Assembly: GCF_040712315.1 (NCBI RefSeq)
Contig: NC_134013.1
Coordinates: 6,421,001-6,485,000 of the forward strand
Origin: Castanea sativa
Taxonomy: Eukaryota; Streptophyta; Magnoliopsida; Fagales; Fagaceae
Length of the DNA stretch: 64,000 nucleotides
Direction: 5' to 3'
In this document: positions 1-11,554 of the stretch, in pieces
Position numbering within the stretch: the first letter of the stretch is position 1
How the letters are laid out: the number at the start of each line of letters is the position of its first letter
Program-made: the position numbers and the translations under genes
The notes under the pieces: generated by a model
The model's database searches: none
What the model saw: the letters and a program-made list of their open reading frames with translations, nothing else
Told to the model about the DNA's origin: nothing

Positions 1-511
1 CTCTCTGTCTTCGTTCTTCTCTGACCGATTTGGGTTTTGTTGATTTGTTAGAGAAAAATTGATGATGAGATTTTTTTATTTTTGGGTTTTGTTGAGCTGT
101 ATTAAGAAAATTTGATGAGTTTTTTTTTTTGGGTTTTGTTGTTCATGATATTTGTTTGGAAGCCGAGAAAATGTGAGAAAATGCGAGCAACAAATACAAA
201 ATGCATTTTCTATAATATTTTCAAGATGACAACCAAACACCAGAAAATATTTTTCAAAATATTTTTTAAAATGTTACCAAACACCTAAAAATATTTTCTT
301 TTCCCGAAAATATTTTCCTTTCCTGAAAACATTTTCCAGAATTGCTTTACTGTTGAAACAAACGCACCCTTAGTGTCATTATGTCTAAAAGTGAGATAAA
401 AATAATGTCATAATTCTTAGGATATTTCTCTATGTGATTTTTTTTTCTTCTAATTAGTTATTTGTACTTTAGTGGTTGATGTCAATGGAATAAACTATTT
501 GAAATTGAAAT
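1..511. other. Unassigned AT-rich flank
   Basis: No supported gene. T-rich stretches with a repeated GGGTTTTGTTG phrase (near 50, 85 and 132) are followed by several AAAATATTTTC-like phrases between 200 and 340. It could be the 5' leader or intron of a gene lying outside the window, but nothing here proves that. It ends at the target-site duplication of element 1 (bases 507-511). Confidence 0.5.
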
Positions 512-1264
512 TGTAAGTCCAATCACTAGATGGACTCAGGCCCAATCACTAGATGGACTCAGGCCCAATAGCCTTATACAATAAAATTTGTAGAGCGTGG
601 GCTTGAAACCTAGGTTTTAGGGGTATTGGACAATAGATAAGTGGGCTAGATTGTCATTATCTACACAATCAATATATAAGAATAACAAATATTCTCCTCG
701 GACATAAGCCGAGGATAGTTTGTATTGCCTTTCTTTCTTTGAATAATAATTTTCAATTAAAGAAGATCCCTCATTTTTCCTTCTCTTTTTTCTTTTATAT
801 CAATCTCCCTCTTCCCTTCACCTTCCGCGTGAAACACAAATCAATGATCTAGATCTTTTTTTCTCTCCACTGCCCTCTGGAAGCCCTCAAATAACAGCTG
901 GAAGGCTGAATATTACTGTTCAGAGGTCATTTTCCCATTAATGCGACCAGAGAGGTAGATGCAGGGTCTTTAATGCGGTGGTAGCAACCTTTTCCCTTGA
1001 TATTTCTCATACGTTCTTCCTCTCCACAATTATGTGGAACACATCTTTACCCACCAGGCCTTCCAGAATTCTCTTCCGAAACATCACGACATGTCATATG
1101 ATCTTCACTTGATTTAGCCGAAGAGACGCCTCTCCTCGGACAATCCCACCAATCTTTCTAGCAAGAGTTAGCTGGTGGGTCTCACAGGCTCTGCTCGGAC
1201 AGGGTCACACTACCAAATCTAGCCCAATACCCAAATGCGTGTTCTAACCATTTTTACCCACACA
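512..1264 (-). repeat. Element 1 3' LTR
   Basis: 753 bp with terminal TG...CA. It is the left copy and the 3' LTR because the element reads leftwards. A 23-bp phrase (CCAATCACTAGATGGACTCA + GGC) is duplicated in tandem at about 519-564 but single in the other LTR. A CCTCGG/CCGAGG inverted pair lies at 696-701 and 709-714. A TATAAAAG box on the - strand lies near 793-801. The polypurine tract is just inside, at about 1265-1282, reading GAGGGGTTAT on the - strand. Confidence 0.92.
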
Positions 1265-1741
1265 ATAACCCCTCAAAACTTTGTTTTTCTCCTCATCTGG
1301 GAAGGAAAGTGAAGTTTTGACACATCACCACAACCTTCATACACTTTTCAAATCAGCATGCGTGAAAACATCATCTTGCCTCTTTTAAACCGCCACTGAC
1401 GCTTCGAAATCCGCCAGACGCACATTAATTATTGTAGGTAATGCCCTGTCCTTCACATCCAACGGTTCGAGTTTTCCACTCAGATTTGGGCGGGATAACT
1501 CTCATTCAATGCTGCTTCCCATACGCCAAAACATCTAGAAAACTGAAATTCAACCTCTCACTTTAGAAATCAATCAAATCTCAAAAGCTTTTATTCTCTC
1601 TCCTCTCAAGAAGCTCGCGAAGAACCGTCTACCTATTTCCCGTAAGTTCTCAATCCTTTAAGTTCATTTCTCCTCGGCTGTTGTTCTCGACCATTAGTTA
1701 TACCCTTCCACTCTCTAAAATTTCACCCTTGCCCCAACCAA

Positions 1742-4328
1742 ATGGGTAGATTCAAGTGTCTAGTGGATACCGATGCTGGTATGGAGGGTTTTCGGGCTAA
1801 ATATCGTATTCCTCAAAACGTAGGTTTAAGATATTGCCCCCTGAATCCATAGCTGACGATAGGGAAGAAGGGGAAGTTTTCATTCCCATCATCGCATTTT
1901 TAGAGGGTAGGATGACACTTCCTATGAAAAATGTAACCAGTGAATACCTCTGCAACCATAAGCTATGCCTAGACCAATGCACACCTAACGTGTTTAAAGT
2001 TTTAGGCTGTGTCGATGCTCTAAATGAGCAAATAGGTCTAAACCTTACATGGCACGATGTCGTTTATATGTATGAGTGTCATAAACTTAAAGACATAAGA
2101 TACTACCTCAAATCTAGATCTAGTATTGCTAGGCTCATATCCTGTCTTCCCAAATCCAACAAAGGTATGAAGGACGATTACCTAATTGCTTCTGGAATGT
2201 AGTACGATGGTCCTCATTGCCCAGTCGAATGGGGAACCCTAGGTGTGACTTCATAGGAATTAGATTCCCTAACCTGTAACTTACTTATTCTAACTTTACC
2301 GTCCCTGATTACATTGTATGTTATTACTTCTTTATTTGATATTCATTGCTGATCTAACCATGCTTTCATCCTCGAGTGTTTTTGCAAACAAACAACACGT
2401 ATGGCCCCGTCTGAGCCTTTGTAGTGTCGCGGACCTCAATCACGTTTTCTGATCCAAGGTGTTCGTGAGTGAAGACTTGCAAGTGAGAGCAACCCATCTC
2501 ATATTGAGATATATCCTTCTGTTAGAGGATTTCCAAGATATCGGCAACGCGATCACTGAGAGTGACCAGAGACGCAAAATGATAGACGTTTTGAGACGTG
2601 GCTTTCTCTCCGCCTACGAGTTACCAGATAACCCCTCGGTCATCCTCTACGTACGCCCAATCACAGCTATCCCTCTTTCAGCACACTCTCAGGCAACAGC
2701 CATCAGAGAAGAGTTAACATCTTCGCAACAGTCACTCGAAGAAGAAATAAATCAATTCCGACTAGAGGAAGCAGAGAAGCCCATAGGGAGCCACATCGTC
2801 ACCATCTCAGAGGAAGAAAATGAACCTTCCGAGAGTTTTGGTGTGCAAGGCTTAGTAATTGCGCAGGTTGATACCAGTGCCGAAGGAGAGGAGATGTCCA
2901 GCTTAAGAACACTGATGACCAAGAGGGGCACACAAGCTCCCAAAAGGGATATAGTTGAATCTCAACAACCCCCTCTCAAGTTGCCACCACCTCCTCCTCC
3001 TTTCGACCCCAAGCTTCAAGCCCCTAACACCAAAAAGAAAAGGAAAAATGAGGCCGAGGAGGCAGAAATGGTGAAACAAAAGAAACTTAAGCAACAACAA
3101 CAACAAAAAGTTGCCAAGGGTGGAACGAGCGCCCACTCTGTAGAGAGAGGGGAGAGCCACGATCTGGCCGAAGTGCACAGCGCACAGGCCAATTGGTCCC
3201 CTGCACTGGAACTACATGGGGCTCCAATTCCCAACCACTCCAGCATCAGGGCATTCCAGCAAGGACATGCTCACCACCTCACTGATGCTTTGGAACAGCC
3301 CCTTCTTTTACCAAAGGATATGGAGGCTTTAGAGAAGATGACCCAACCCCACCTTTTCCTCTCCTTAAAAAGAGACTTAGCTCTGGTATGTATCCTCCAA
3401 TTACTTTTATCTCATGGTTTCATCATTTTTCTATATAAAGTCTTTCATATGTGTTTATATGTTGTTTCTGTCATAACGTACTTGTTCAATATTTCAACGC
3501 AGGCCGTCCAAGAAGTTTTTGTTGCTGTGAAATGGGTAGAGGAAACAGGCTGTGGCTGAACTCCAGATTAGGGTTGAGACCAAAAAGGCCTTAGGCCGTG
3601 CCGTGGTAGACAACGAGGATCTGGCCAAAAAATTGGCAGACGAAAAGAGAGAGAGAAACGGTGTCGAGGCCGGCCTCAAAACTACCAAAGCTCAGATGGA
3701 GGGGCAACGCAAACTCCTATGCCAAAAAGACGAGAACCTATCCAAAGCTCAGCAAGAAAACTTAGACCTAAAAAAGGAGCTTGCTCAAGCCAAGGAAGAG
3801 GCTCATACTCTCAAGGAAACCATGGAGGCTGCCAAGAAGGCTTCTTACAATGAAGGGGTCGAGGCAACGAAAACCCATCTGATCGAGGAGCTAGCAGAAT
3901 TATGTAGGGAGTACTGTCAACAAGTTTGGGCAGAAGCCCTAAACATGGCAGGAGTCCCAACCACCTCTAAGTTGAGGAAATCCGAGAACATTTGGATTCC
4001 ACAGGATATCCGAGTGATTGAAGACCTTCCTCTTACTTCAACTACCTCTAAGGCAGTGCCTTCGACACAGCCATCTCCAATTCAAGATCTTATTCCACCT
4101 CCTACAGAATTGGCTGGTTTTGATAAAGAGAAGGAAGAAGGTGATGAGGTTGAGAAGCGTCTAAGCAAGCATGCTGAGCCAAATGATCCTCCACTAGAGA
4201 TGAAGGACAAAGGAAAACAAGTCCAAGCCTTGTCTAAAGGTGAGTCTAAGCAGACAAGGGAAGAGGACCAAACAAAAGAAGCTATCAAGAAGTCCAAACA
4301 AGACCCTCCACCGAAACCCAAGGCATAG
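1742..4328 (+). pseudogene. Element 1 antisense extra ORF (aORF), three exons, broken
   Basis: Opposite in direction to gag-pol and positioned between pol and the 3' LTR. By comparison with element 2, exon 1 is 1742-2242, exon 2 2388-3385 and exon 3 3503-4328. Exon 1 carries the N-terminal domain (cysteine-rich NHKLCLDQC stretch, then SCLPKSNKGMKDDYLIASG near 2142-2198), related to the putative gypsy-type transposon domain (Transposase_28-like). Exon 2 has a proline run near 2985-3005, an NLS-like KKKRK and a KQKKLKQQQQQ tract. Exon 3 is a long Lys/Glu-rich coiled coil. The start ATG at 1742 is conserved with element 2. Breaks are a frameshift between 1742 and 1834, a lost intron-1 acceptor (AA instead of AG at 2386-2387) and a frameshift near 3550. 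Function is unknown; nuclear DNA-binding is a guess. Confidence 0.75.
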
Positions 4329-4796
4329 GCCCTCTAGGACTTTTTTCTTTATGTAGCCTTTTTTTTTTTTTTTTTTTGTCTCGGGAATCTTATTTTAATC
4401 CTTTCATTTTAGAATTTCATGTTCAATATACCCACTGATAGTATCAATGACAAAATTCAAAGGATTGTTCTTTAATCCATTGCTAATTTCCTTCACTAAA
4501 ATATTTATCTCTTTTACCTTAATGTAAATTACATGTATAGCATCATCGACTTAACATCATAATGTACAAAGAAGTCTTTATAATGCTCCAGCCAACACTA
4601 GTAATCCGACATGAAACTACGCTCAATTTAACAACTCAAATTATCAAAAGATAGCTTATGCATTGAAACCATAATATCCGAAGTAAAACAGCATATAATA
4701 AAATATGTATGAATATATCCGAACTTAAAACAAGAGAATTACAGTTTAACATTTGACTTGATGTTTAATTTGGACACAAAGCATACCTTACTTACC
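4329..4796. other. Element 1 spacer between aORF and tandem array
   Basis: Internal element sequence, AT-rich, with a poly-T run at 4360-4377 just beyond the aORF stop. No ORF or recognisable domain. It probably holds the aORF 3' UTR. Confidence 0.5.
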
Positions 4797-5430
4797 ATGA
4801 TAGGTGGCCCAAAGATCCAATCATATCAAAATTTCCCAAAGTAGATGGCCCAAGAACCAGGCATAATTAAGGTTCTGTCTAACTCTTAGTGAAATATCAA
4901 TTTCCACGAGGTATAGGGTCCGAGGATCCATGCATGACCAAGTTTCTATTTAATATTTACAAAAATGAACCGTAATGTTAATTTTCTCAAAGTAGATGGC
5001 TTAAGGACCAGATGTAACTAAGGTTTTGTTTAACACTTAAAAACATATCAATTTCCACGAGGTATGTGGTTCAAGGAGCCATGCATGACTAAGTTTCTGT
5101 TTGATATTTATAAAAATGAATCGTAATGTTAATTTTCCCAAAGTAGATGGCTCGAGGACCAGATGTAACTAAGGTTCTGTTTAACACTTAATAATATATC
5201 AATTTTCACGAGGTATGTGGTCCGAGGAGCCATGCATGACCAAGTTTCTGTTTGATATTTATAAAAATGAACCGTAATATTAATTTCCCCAAAGTAGATG
5301 GTCCGAGGATCAGACGTAACTAAGGTTCTGTTTAACACTTAATAATATATCAATTTTCATGAGGTATGTGGTCCGAGGAGCCATGCATGACCAAGTTTCT
5401 GTTTGATATTTATAAAAATGAACTTTAATC
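4797..5430. repeat. Element 1 tandem array between converging genes
   Basis: About four copies of a roughly 150-bp dimer. Each dimer has a GTAGATGGCCCAAGAACCAG-like half and a GAGGTATGTGGTCCGAGGAG-like half, separated by AAGTTTCTGTTTGATATTTA or AAGGTTCTGTTTAACACTTA. The half units are read from the - strand as relatives of the 70-bp unit in element 2. The array sits between the pol stop (5476) and the aORF stop (4328). Confidence 0.85.
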
Positions 5431-5475
5431 ACAACACAATAATAATAGAACAAAGGATGACAAAAGAGTCTTTCA

Positions 5476-6750
5476 TTAATAATAGTACCTTCGCAGGTTA
5501 TTTACATTCCATGGATATTGTACAACTTTTTCATCTAATTCTGCTAGACGATAAGCCTCTATGCCCGCGACAAAAATGATTCGATATGGTCTCTCCCAGG
5601 TAGGTCCTAGCTTTCCCTATGCTGGGTCCTTGGCATTACCCAAGACCTTCCTCAATACTAAGTCTCCAAGTGCAAGCGACCTTAACTTCACATGAGCATC
5701 ATACCCCCGTTTGAGCTTATGCTGATAATAAGCTAGCTGAACCACTGCATTCTCCCATCGTTCCTCAACTAGGTCCAGACTTTTCTCCAGTAAACCATTG
5801 TTATTATCCGGGCTGAAAGAGCTTGTCCTTAACATCGGAAACCTGGTTTCCAAAGGGATCACGGCCTCGGCCCCATAAGTCATGGAGAATGGTGTTTCTC
5901 CTATGGATCTTCGTAGTGTAGTCCGATATGTCCACAAAACATATGAAAATTCTTCCACCCATCTTCCCTTTGCATCATCTAGCCTCTTCTTAAGTCCACT
6001 TACTATAACTTTATTAACAGCCTCGGCCTGCCCATTTCCCTGAGGATAAGCTGGAGTGGAGTATCTATTCGTGATACCTAGGTCACCACAGTATTTTCTG
6101 AAGGCTTTGCTATCAAACTGCAAGCCATTATCTGAAATAAGTGTGTGAGGTATCCCAAATCTAGTGACAATGTTCTTCCAAACAGACTTCTTTGCGTCCA
6201 CGTCCCTAATGTTTGACAAAGGCTTAGCTTCAACCCACTTGGTAAAATAATCAGCTCCTACGAGCAACCACCTTTTATTTCCCACAGCCTTTGGGAAAGG
6301 CCTTACAATATCCAATCCCCATTAAGCAAATGTCCAAGGACTAGATAAAGGATTGAGTACACCACCGGGCTGATGGATGTTAGGAGTAAATCTCTGGCAT
6401 TGGTCGCACTTTTTTGCATAATCCTGAGCCTTTCTCTGTATGTTGGGCGACCAATACCCTTGGGTCAGAGCTCTATGAGCTAAAGACATTCCTCCTGTAT
6501 GACTCCTACAAATCCCTTCATGCAATTCCTCCAACAGTGACTCCGTTGCTTCAGGGTGTACGCATAGCAAGTATGGCCCGAAAAATGAGCGTTTATATAA
6601 CTTCTGATCCTCAGACAACTAGAATCGAGGCACCTTTCTACAAACTTTACCTGTCTCAGATCTCTCCTTGGGTAGGACATCGCTCTTAAGAAAGGATATT
6701 ATGGGGTCCATCCAACTAGGTCCGAACCTAACTTGATGAATATGGATGGC
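5476..6750 (-). pseudogene. Element 1 integrase
   Basis: The C-terminal part of pol. It would insert the cDNA into chromosomes. The N-terminal zinc-binding region ends in KKCDQCQRF (near 6401-6427). The catalytic core shows D (GLDIV, codon 6310-6312), D (ISDNG, 59 residues later) and E (NGQAEAVNK, 35 residues after that), a normal D,DX35E triad. The C-terminal part contains GDLVLRKV and ends in NNLRRYYY with a TAA at 5476. Breaks are TAG for Trp in PRF*LSEDQ (6617-6619), TAA directly before WGLDIV (near 6321) and TAG for Trp in DPA*GKLG (near 5615). The TAA before the core is shared with element 2. Confidence 0.9.
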
Positions 6751-7362
6751 ATTAGCAGACGTCCGAGCAGGTTTCAATAAGTCTTCCACAAGGATGACCC
6801 TAGGCAGACCTTGAGCCGAGGATGTTGCAAGCGTGGCTAACGAATCCGCATGCGTGTTACCACTCCTAGAAACATGCGTCAGGGCAAAAGAATCAAATTT
6901 GGATCGTAAGTATCTAACCTTGGTCAGATATTCTTGCATTCTTTGATCTCTAGCCTCTAATGTCCCTATCACTTGGCCCACGACTAACGGAGAGTCCGAG
7001 AACATTTGGAGTGATTTTTCTCCCATTTTCTGGACCATATCCATCGCAACCAATACAGCTTCGTACTCAGTCTCATTATTAGTGGCCGAGAACCCCAATC
7101 TCAATGATTTCTCAAAAATAATTCCTTTAAGGAATACTAAAACTAGCCCCACACCAGATCCTCTCTGATTTGCTGCTCTGTCAACATATGCCTTCCACCT
7201 TGGAAGTTCCTTGCATGAGATCATGCCAACTGATTTTCCATCCATGTGCAACCCTTTTGTACTTTCTTCTAATGAAGGTTCAGCGAACTCTGCCATTAAG
7301 TCAGCAAGGACTTGGCCCTTAACAAAGGTGCGAGGCATATATCTAATGCTAAAAGCCCCCAA
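6751..7362 (-). pseudogene. Element 1 second (Tat-type) RNase H domain
   Basis: An intact 247-codon frame (6619-7362) covers the end of the RT-linked RNase H and all of the second RNase H. Motifs in order: GAFSIRYMPRTFVKGQVLAD (linker), AYVDRAANQRGSGVGLVLV (first acidic strand, with Asp followed by Arg rather than the usual Gly), ATNNETEYEAVLVAMD (Glu of the active site), FSDSPLVVGQV (Asp) and SGNTHADSLATLA (last Asp). This extra domain, in addition to the RNase H of the RT, is a known Tat-clade trait. It lies in line with integrase and is separated from it only by the TAG at 6617-6619. Confidence 0.82.
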
Positions 7363-8779
7363 GATGGTTCCCTATTTTGCTATCCTCCCTAAGTAATCAG
7401 CACTTTGCAATACCAACTTGAATGGGAGTTAAGTCAAAACAACAACTGTGTGGGATTGGAAATAGTGAGAAAGCTTACGCATAGCATGTACTACGGCCAA
7501 AATCGCTTTCTCCAACGGCAAATAACGCATCTCGGCTTCGTGGAGGGATTTACTCACATAATAACTGGTCTCTGAATACCACCATTATCTCGTATTAGAA
7601 CCAAACTGACGGTGTGAATGGCCACAGCTTTATACGTAAACAGGATTTCATCTACCTCTAGCCGAGACATGATTGGTGGCTGAGAAAGGTACTCTTTAAG
7701 TTGTTAAAAAGCCAAAGCACATTCTTCGGTCCATTCGAATCTCTTCCACTTATTAAGCAACTGGAAGAAAGGTCTACACCTATCAGCAGAGCGAGAGATA
7801 AACCTGTTAAGAGCAGCGGTCATCCCAATCAACCTCTAAACTTCCTTTGGATTCCGAGGTGGTTGCAAGCTGTTGATTGCCTTAACTTGTGCCAGATTTA
7901 CTTCTATTCCTCTATGAGTCACCATGTAGCCTAGGAATTTACCAGAGCTTACACCAAAAGAGCATTTAGAGGCGTTAAGGCGCAATTTGTACTTCCTGAG
8001 CGTTTGGAAGGTATTATCCAAATCTTTCACGTGTATGGACACAACCTTGCTTTTCACCACCATGTCATCCACATACACTTCAATAGTCTTTCCCAGCTGC
8101 GACTCAAACATCCTGGTCATCATCCTTTGATAGGTAGCCCTTGCATTTTTCAAATCAAAAGGCATCACCTTATAAAATTCCCTGTAGGAGTAATGAAGGC
8201 TGTTTTCTCTTGATCATCCAGTGCCAAAGGTATTTGGTGATAGCCTTGGAAAGTGTCCAGAAAACTCATTCAAGGATGTCCAACCGTAGCATCCACCAAC
8301 TGATCTATGTGAGGCATGGGAAAGGAATCCTTAGGACAAGCCTTGTTTAGGTCTATGAAATCTACGCACACTCTCCACTTTCCGTTCTTCTTCTTCACCA
8401 CCATAGTGTGAGCCAACCATTCCGGATAAAAAACTTCTTTAATTGCCCTAGCCCTTTTAAGCTTGAGCACCTCTTCGTTGACAGCCTTGGCATGTTCTTT
8501 AGAAGAACGCCGAGGTGGTTGCCTCCTCGGGATGACAGCAGGATTGACGTTCAAATGATGGCAAATGAACTTTAGGTCAACCCCAAGTGCCTCATAGGGA
8601 TCCCAAGCAAATACATCGATATTGTTTTTCAAAAACATGACCAATTCCATCTTCTCCTGATGTGGTAGCCGAACACCAACGTGAAAGAACCTTTCAAGAT
8701 CGTCACCTATAAGAAATCGTTCTAACTTTTCACATGTTGCCTCCTTTGCTGTCACCGCACTGGGCGCATCCAGAGACAT
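7363..8779 (-). pseudogene. Element 1 reverse transcriptase and its RNase H, frameshifted
   Basis: Would copy element RNA to DNA. Frame 8270-8779 holds the N-terminal fingers, with WLAHTMVVKKKNGKWRVCVD and LNKACPKDSFPMPHIDQL. Frame 7836-8168 holds MPFDLKNARATYQRMMTRMF, the catalytic YVDD (8064-8075) and GKFLGYMVTHRGIEVN. MPFDLKN carries Asp where the family has Gly. Downstream the RT-linked RNase H (7363-7835) can be followed only piecewise, through NKWKRFEW near 7725-7760, across stops and frameshifts. Element 2 reads intact over some of these breaks, which is how the frame changes were recognised. Confidence 0.87.
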
Positions 8780-8785
8780 TAATTG

Positions 8786-9373
8786 CTATAAATCCTTTAT
8801 AGACGAGACCAAGGACTCTGGTTCATCCTGATGTAGTATTGCGGCCGATATGCATTGTTTTGCTACTAATTGGCTCCCGAGAATTTCTTCAATCAATTCC
8901 CCCGATGGAAACTTTACTTTGACATGTAAAGTTGAAGAAACGGCCCCCAAAGCATGCAGCCAAGGCTTTGCGATGATGGTTGAGTACGGGGAAGAAGCAT
9001 CAACCACAATGAAATCCACATTAACAGTTTCCGAACCTAACTGCACAGGTAAGCGAATCTGTCCCTTTGGTATGACAGCTTTTCCTTCAAAACTTATTAG
9101 TGGTGAATCATAAGTGGTAAGATCTTCGAGCTTTAAATTAAGCCCCTTGAACAAATAAGGGTACATAATGTCCGCACCACTACCCTAATCAACCATCACT
9201 CTTCTTACATCATAAGCCCCTTTCCTCAGCGTAACCACTAGAGCATCGTCATGGGGTTGAATGGTCCCCACCTTGTCTTCATCTGAGAAGCCCAAAATAG
9301 GTGAAACACTTCCTTTAATTCTCTTTGGCCTCGAGCCAAACTCCTTGGCAAGAACATGGGACACAGACATCAC
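8786..9373 (-). pseudogene. Element 1 aspartic protease region
   Basis: Retroviral-type pepsin-like protease that would cut the polyprotein. The frame contains VMVD*GSGADIMYPYLFKG, where the stop directly after the catalytic Asp (about 9184-9186) is TAG in place of the CAA (Gln) present in element 2 (DQGSGAD). The flap and C-terminal parts follow: SPLISFEGKAVIPKGQIRLP, then IVVDASSPYSTIIAKPWLHA. Element 2 shows the same order at 15000-15400. A further TAA at about 8783-8785 separates it from RT. Confidence 0.85.
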
Positions 9374-9399
9374 CCTAGTAGGACAGGAGCCTGTCCTTC

Positions 9400-10800
9400 C
9401 AGGGGCAGCAAAAATGATATTAATCGTCCTAGAGGCGGCCGGGATGAGTTATTCCTTTGATTGATCAAACCTGAATGGCTTCCTTGTCCATTGGGCTGAT
9501 ACAAATATTGCTTCAATTTTCCTTCAGTAACCAGCTGCTCCAAATGGTTCCAAAGTGTTCTGCAATTCTCGGTGGTGTGACTTACGTCTTAATGATAGTG
9601 ACAAATGAGATTCTGGTTCCGCTTCGTAGGATCTCCAGCCATCTTATTGGGCCATTTGAAGTATGGTTCCTTCCGGATTTTCTCTAGTAACTGATGTACC
9701 GGTTCTCGGAACACGATGCTGACTACTTGAGGAGTGGCTGAACCAGATTGCCTAGCGAAATCTCTCATCGGCCTATTGTTATTATACCGATCCGACCTGA
9801 AATCCCTCCTCTCCTAAGGGATAACCTTCGCCTTTCCCTTCCTTTGCTGTTGATCTTCCTCGACTCTTTTGTACTCGTCAATACGATCCATGAGCCGACG
9901 TACACTCTGCACAGGCTTTTTGGTCAGAGATTTCCTCAAGTTATGATTAGTTGGAAGGCCCACCTTAAAAGTGTTAATCTCCACCTCATCAAAATCGCCA
10001 TCAATTTCATTAAATATCTCCCAATATCTATCAGAATACGTCTTTAAGGTCTCACCCTCCCTCATAGCCATGGACAACAATGAGAATGAGTCCAAGAGCC
10101 GAGGAACCCTACTGCAGGTAATGGATCGAGAGCCAAATGCCCTAGTGAGTTCCATGAAAGAATCGATCGCCTTCAGGCCATTAAACCATCTCATCACCAC
10201 AGGTCCTAAGCTTGAAGGGAAGACTTTACATATTAAAGTTTCATTCTTAAAGTGCACCGCCATCCTCTGATTAAAGTGACTAGCGTGCTCCATTGGGTCT
10301 GTTATGCCATTATAGATGGTGAACGTGGGCTGAGTGAACCGTCGAGGAAGCTCTCCCCTTTCGATCCTACATGTGAAAGGTGACTTGGAGATCTAGTGCA
10401 GCGCCCTACTCATAGCATCGTTTCCCAAACCCTTGGAGGAAGACTTCTTATCCCTACAACCATGAAAATCGTCCTTCTCATACGAGAAGGTTTCACTAGG
10501 AGGAGTTCTGGACCTAGGCCTATAACTACTGCCTTGGGAGCCCTCAGAAGAAGGATAAAAAAGAGATGGTGTCCTCCTCCGTCTTGCACGGTGTAACTTC
10601 TTCTTGAGGTGATCAATCTTCTTCTGCATGGCCTTCGCATCATCCTCATGGGGGACTCTGCTTCCACCGCGCAAACGACTTCCACCGGTGCACACCGTAT
10701 GTACACTGCCCTTTCGATCCCTTTCACGTTCAAGATGTTGGAAATGATCCTCATACTGGGACCCCAGAGACTCTGCTTAACGCATATCTGAACCTGCCAT
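9400..10800 (-). pseudogene. Element 1 gag
   Basis: Structural capsid/nucleocapsid protein of the virus-like particle. The ATG at 10798-10800 matches the start in element 2 (MAGSD versus MAGLG), 47 bases downstream of the LTR edge. An N-terminal coiled region (HEDDAKAMQKKIDHLKKKL) is followed by the capsid core: SHFNQRMAVHFKNETLICKV, WFNGLKAIDSFMELTRAF, GETLKTYSDRYWEIFNEIDG and TFKVGLP. A zinc knuckle near 9560-9610 keeps His at the second ligand position (C-X2-H-X4-H-X4-C) but has a stop inside. Other breaks include TAA at codon 7 (near 10780) and a frameshift between 10393 and 10293. Confidence 0.85.
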
Positions 10801-10828
10801 AGTGTTCCAATTCCTTAAACACAAGATT

Positions 10829-10847
10829 TCCCACAGACAGCGCCAAT
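10829..10847 (-). other. Element 1 primer binding site
   Basis: On the - strand, ATTGGCGCTGTCTGTGGGA follows the 5' LTR end (TTACA). It would prime minus-strand cDNA from a host tRNA. The same site in element 2 reads ATTGGCGCCGTCTGTGGGA. I could not assign the tRNA with confidence. Confidence 0.8.
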
Positions 10848-11554
10848 TGTAAGTGCACAATTTGTACCCGGTCCAATCACTAGATAGACTCAGGCCCAAA
10901 GAGCCTTATGCAATAAAATTTGTAGAGCGTGGGCTTGAAACCTAGGTTTTAGGGGTATTGGACAATAGATAAGCGAGCTAGATTGTCACTATCTACACAA
11001 TCAATAGATCTGTATTGTCTTTCTTTCTTTGAACAATAATTTTCAATTAAAGAAGATCCCTTTTTTTTCCTTCTCTTTTTTCTTTTATATCACTCTCCCT
11101 CTTCCCTTCACCTTGCACGTGTAACACAAATCAATGATCCATATATTTTTTTCTCTCTACCGCCCTCTGGAAGCCCTCAAATAACAGCTGGAAGGCTGAA
11201 TATTACCGTTCAGAGGTCATTTTCCCATTAATGCGGCTAGAGAAGTAGGTGTAGGGTCTTTAATGCGGTGGTAGCAGCATTTTCCCTTGATATTTCTTAT
11301 ACGCTCTTCCTCTCCACAATTATGTGGAACACATCTTTACCGACCAAGCCTTCTAGAATTCTCTCCCAAAACATCACGACATGTCATATGATCTTCACTT
11401 GATTTAGCCGAGGAGACACCTCTCCTTGGACAATCCCACCAATCTTTCTAGCAAGAGTTGGCTGGTGGGTCTCACAGGCTCTGTTCAGACAGGCTCACAC
11501 CACCAAATCTGGTTCAAGGCCCAAATGCGTGTTCTGACCATTTTTACCCACACA
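10848..11554 (-). repeat. Element 1 5' LTR and promoter
   Basis: 707 bp with TG...CA ends. It carries a TATAAAA box on the - strand at 11083-11089, placed to drive leftward transcription. Compared with the left LTR it lacks about 40 bp containing the CCTCGG/CCGAGG pair and has an extra GCACAATTTGTACCCGGT near the gag side. The length difference from the left LTR indicates an old insertion. Confidence 0.92.

Larger units (their letters stand above)
512..11554 (-). mobile_element. Element 1: Ty3/gypsy LTR retrotransposon with antisense ORF, degenerate
   Basis: An 11.0-kb element read on the - strand: 5' LTR on the right, then PBS, gag, protease, RT, RNase H, second RNase H, integrase, tandem array, an oppositely oriented spliced aORF, purine tract and 3' LTR on the left. 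Flanks are GAAAT (507-511) and GAAAC (11555-11559), so the target duplication matches at four of five bases. The second RNase H and the antisense extra ORF are features known from Tat-clade elements; the clade call is inferred from this layout. Stops and frameshifts interrupt every ORF, so it cannot move by itself. Its LTRs differ in length (753 and 707 bp) through indels, which indicates age. Confidence 0.93.

Noticed and set aside
10829..10847. Naming the primer tRNA for elements 1-4
   Set aside because: GGCGC start fits several tRNAs and the remaining bases did not match one that I could recall with confidence.
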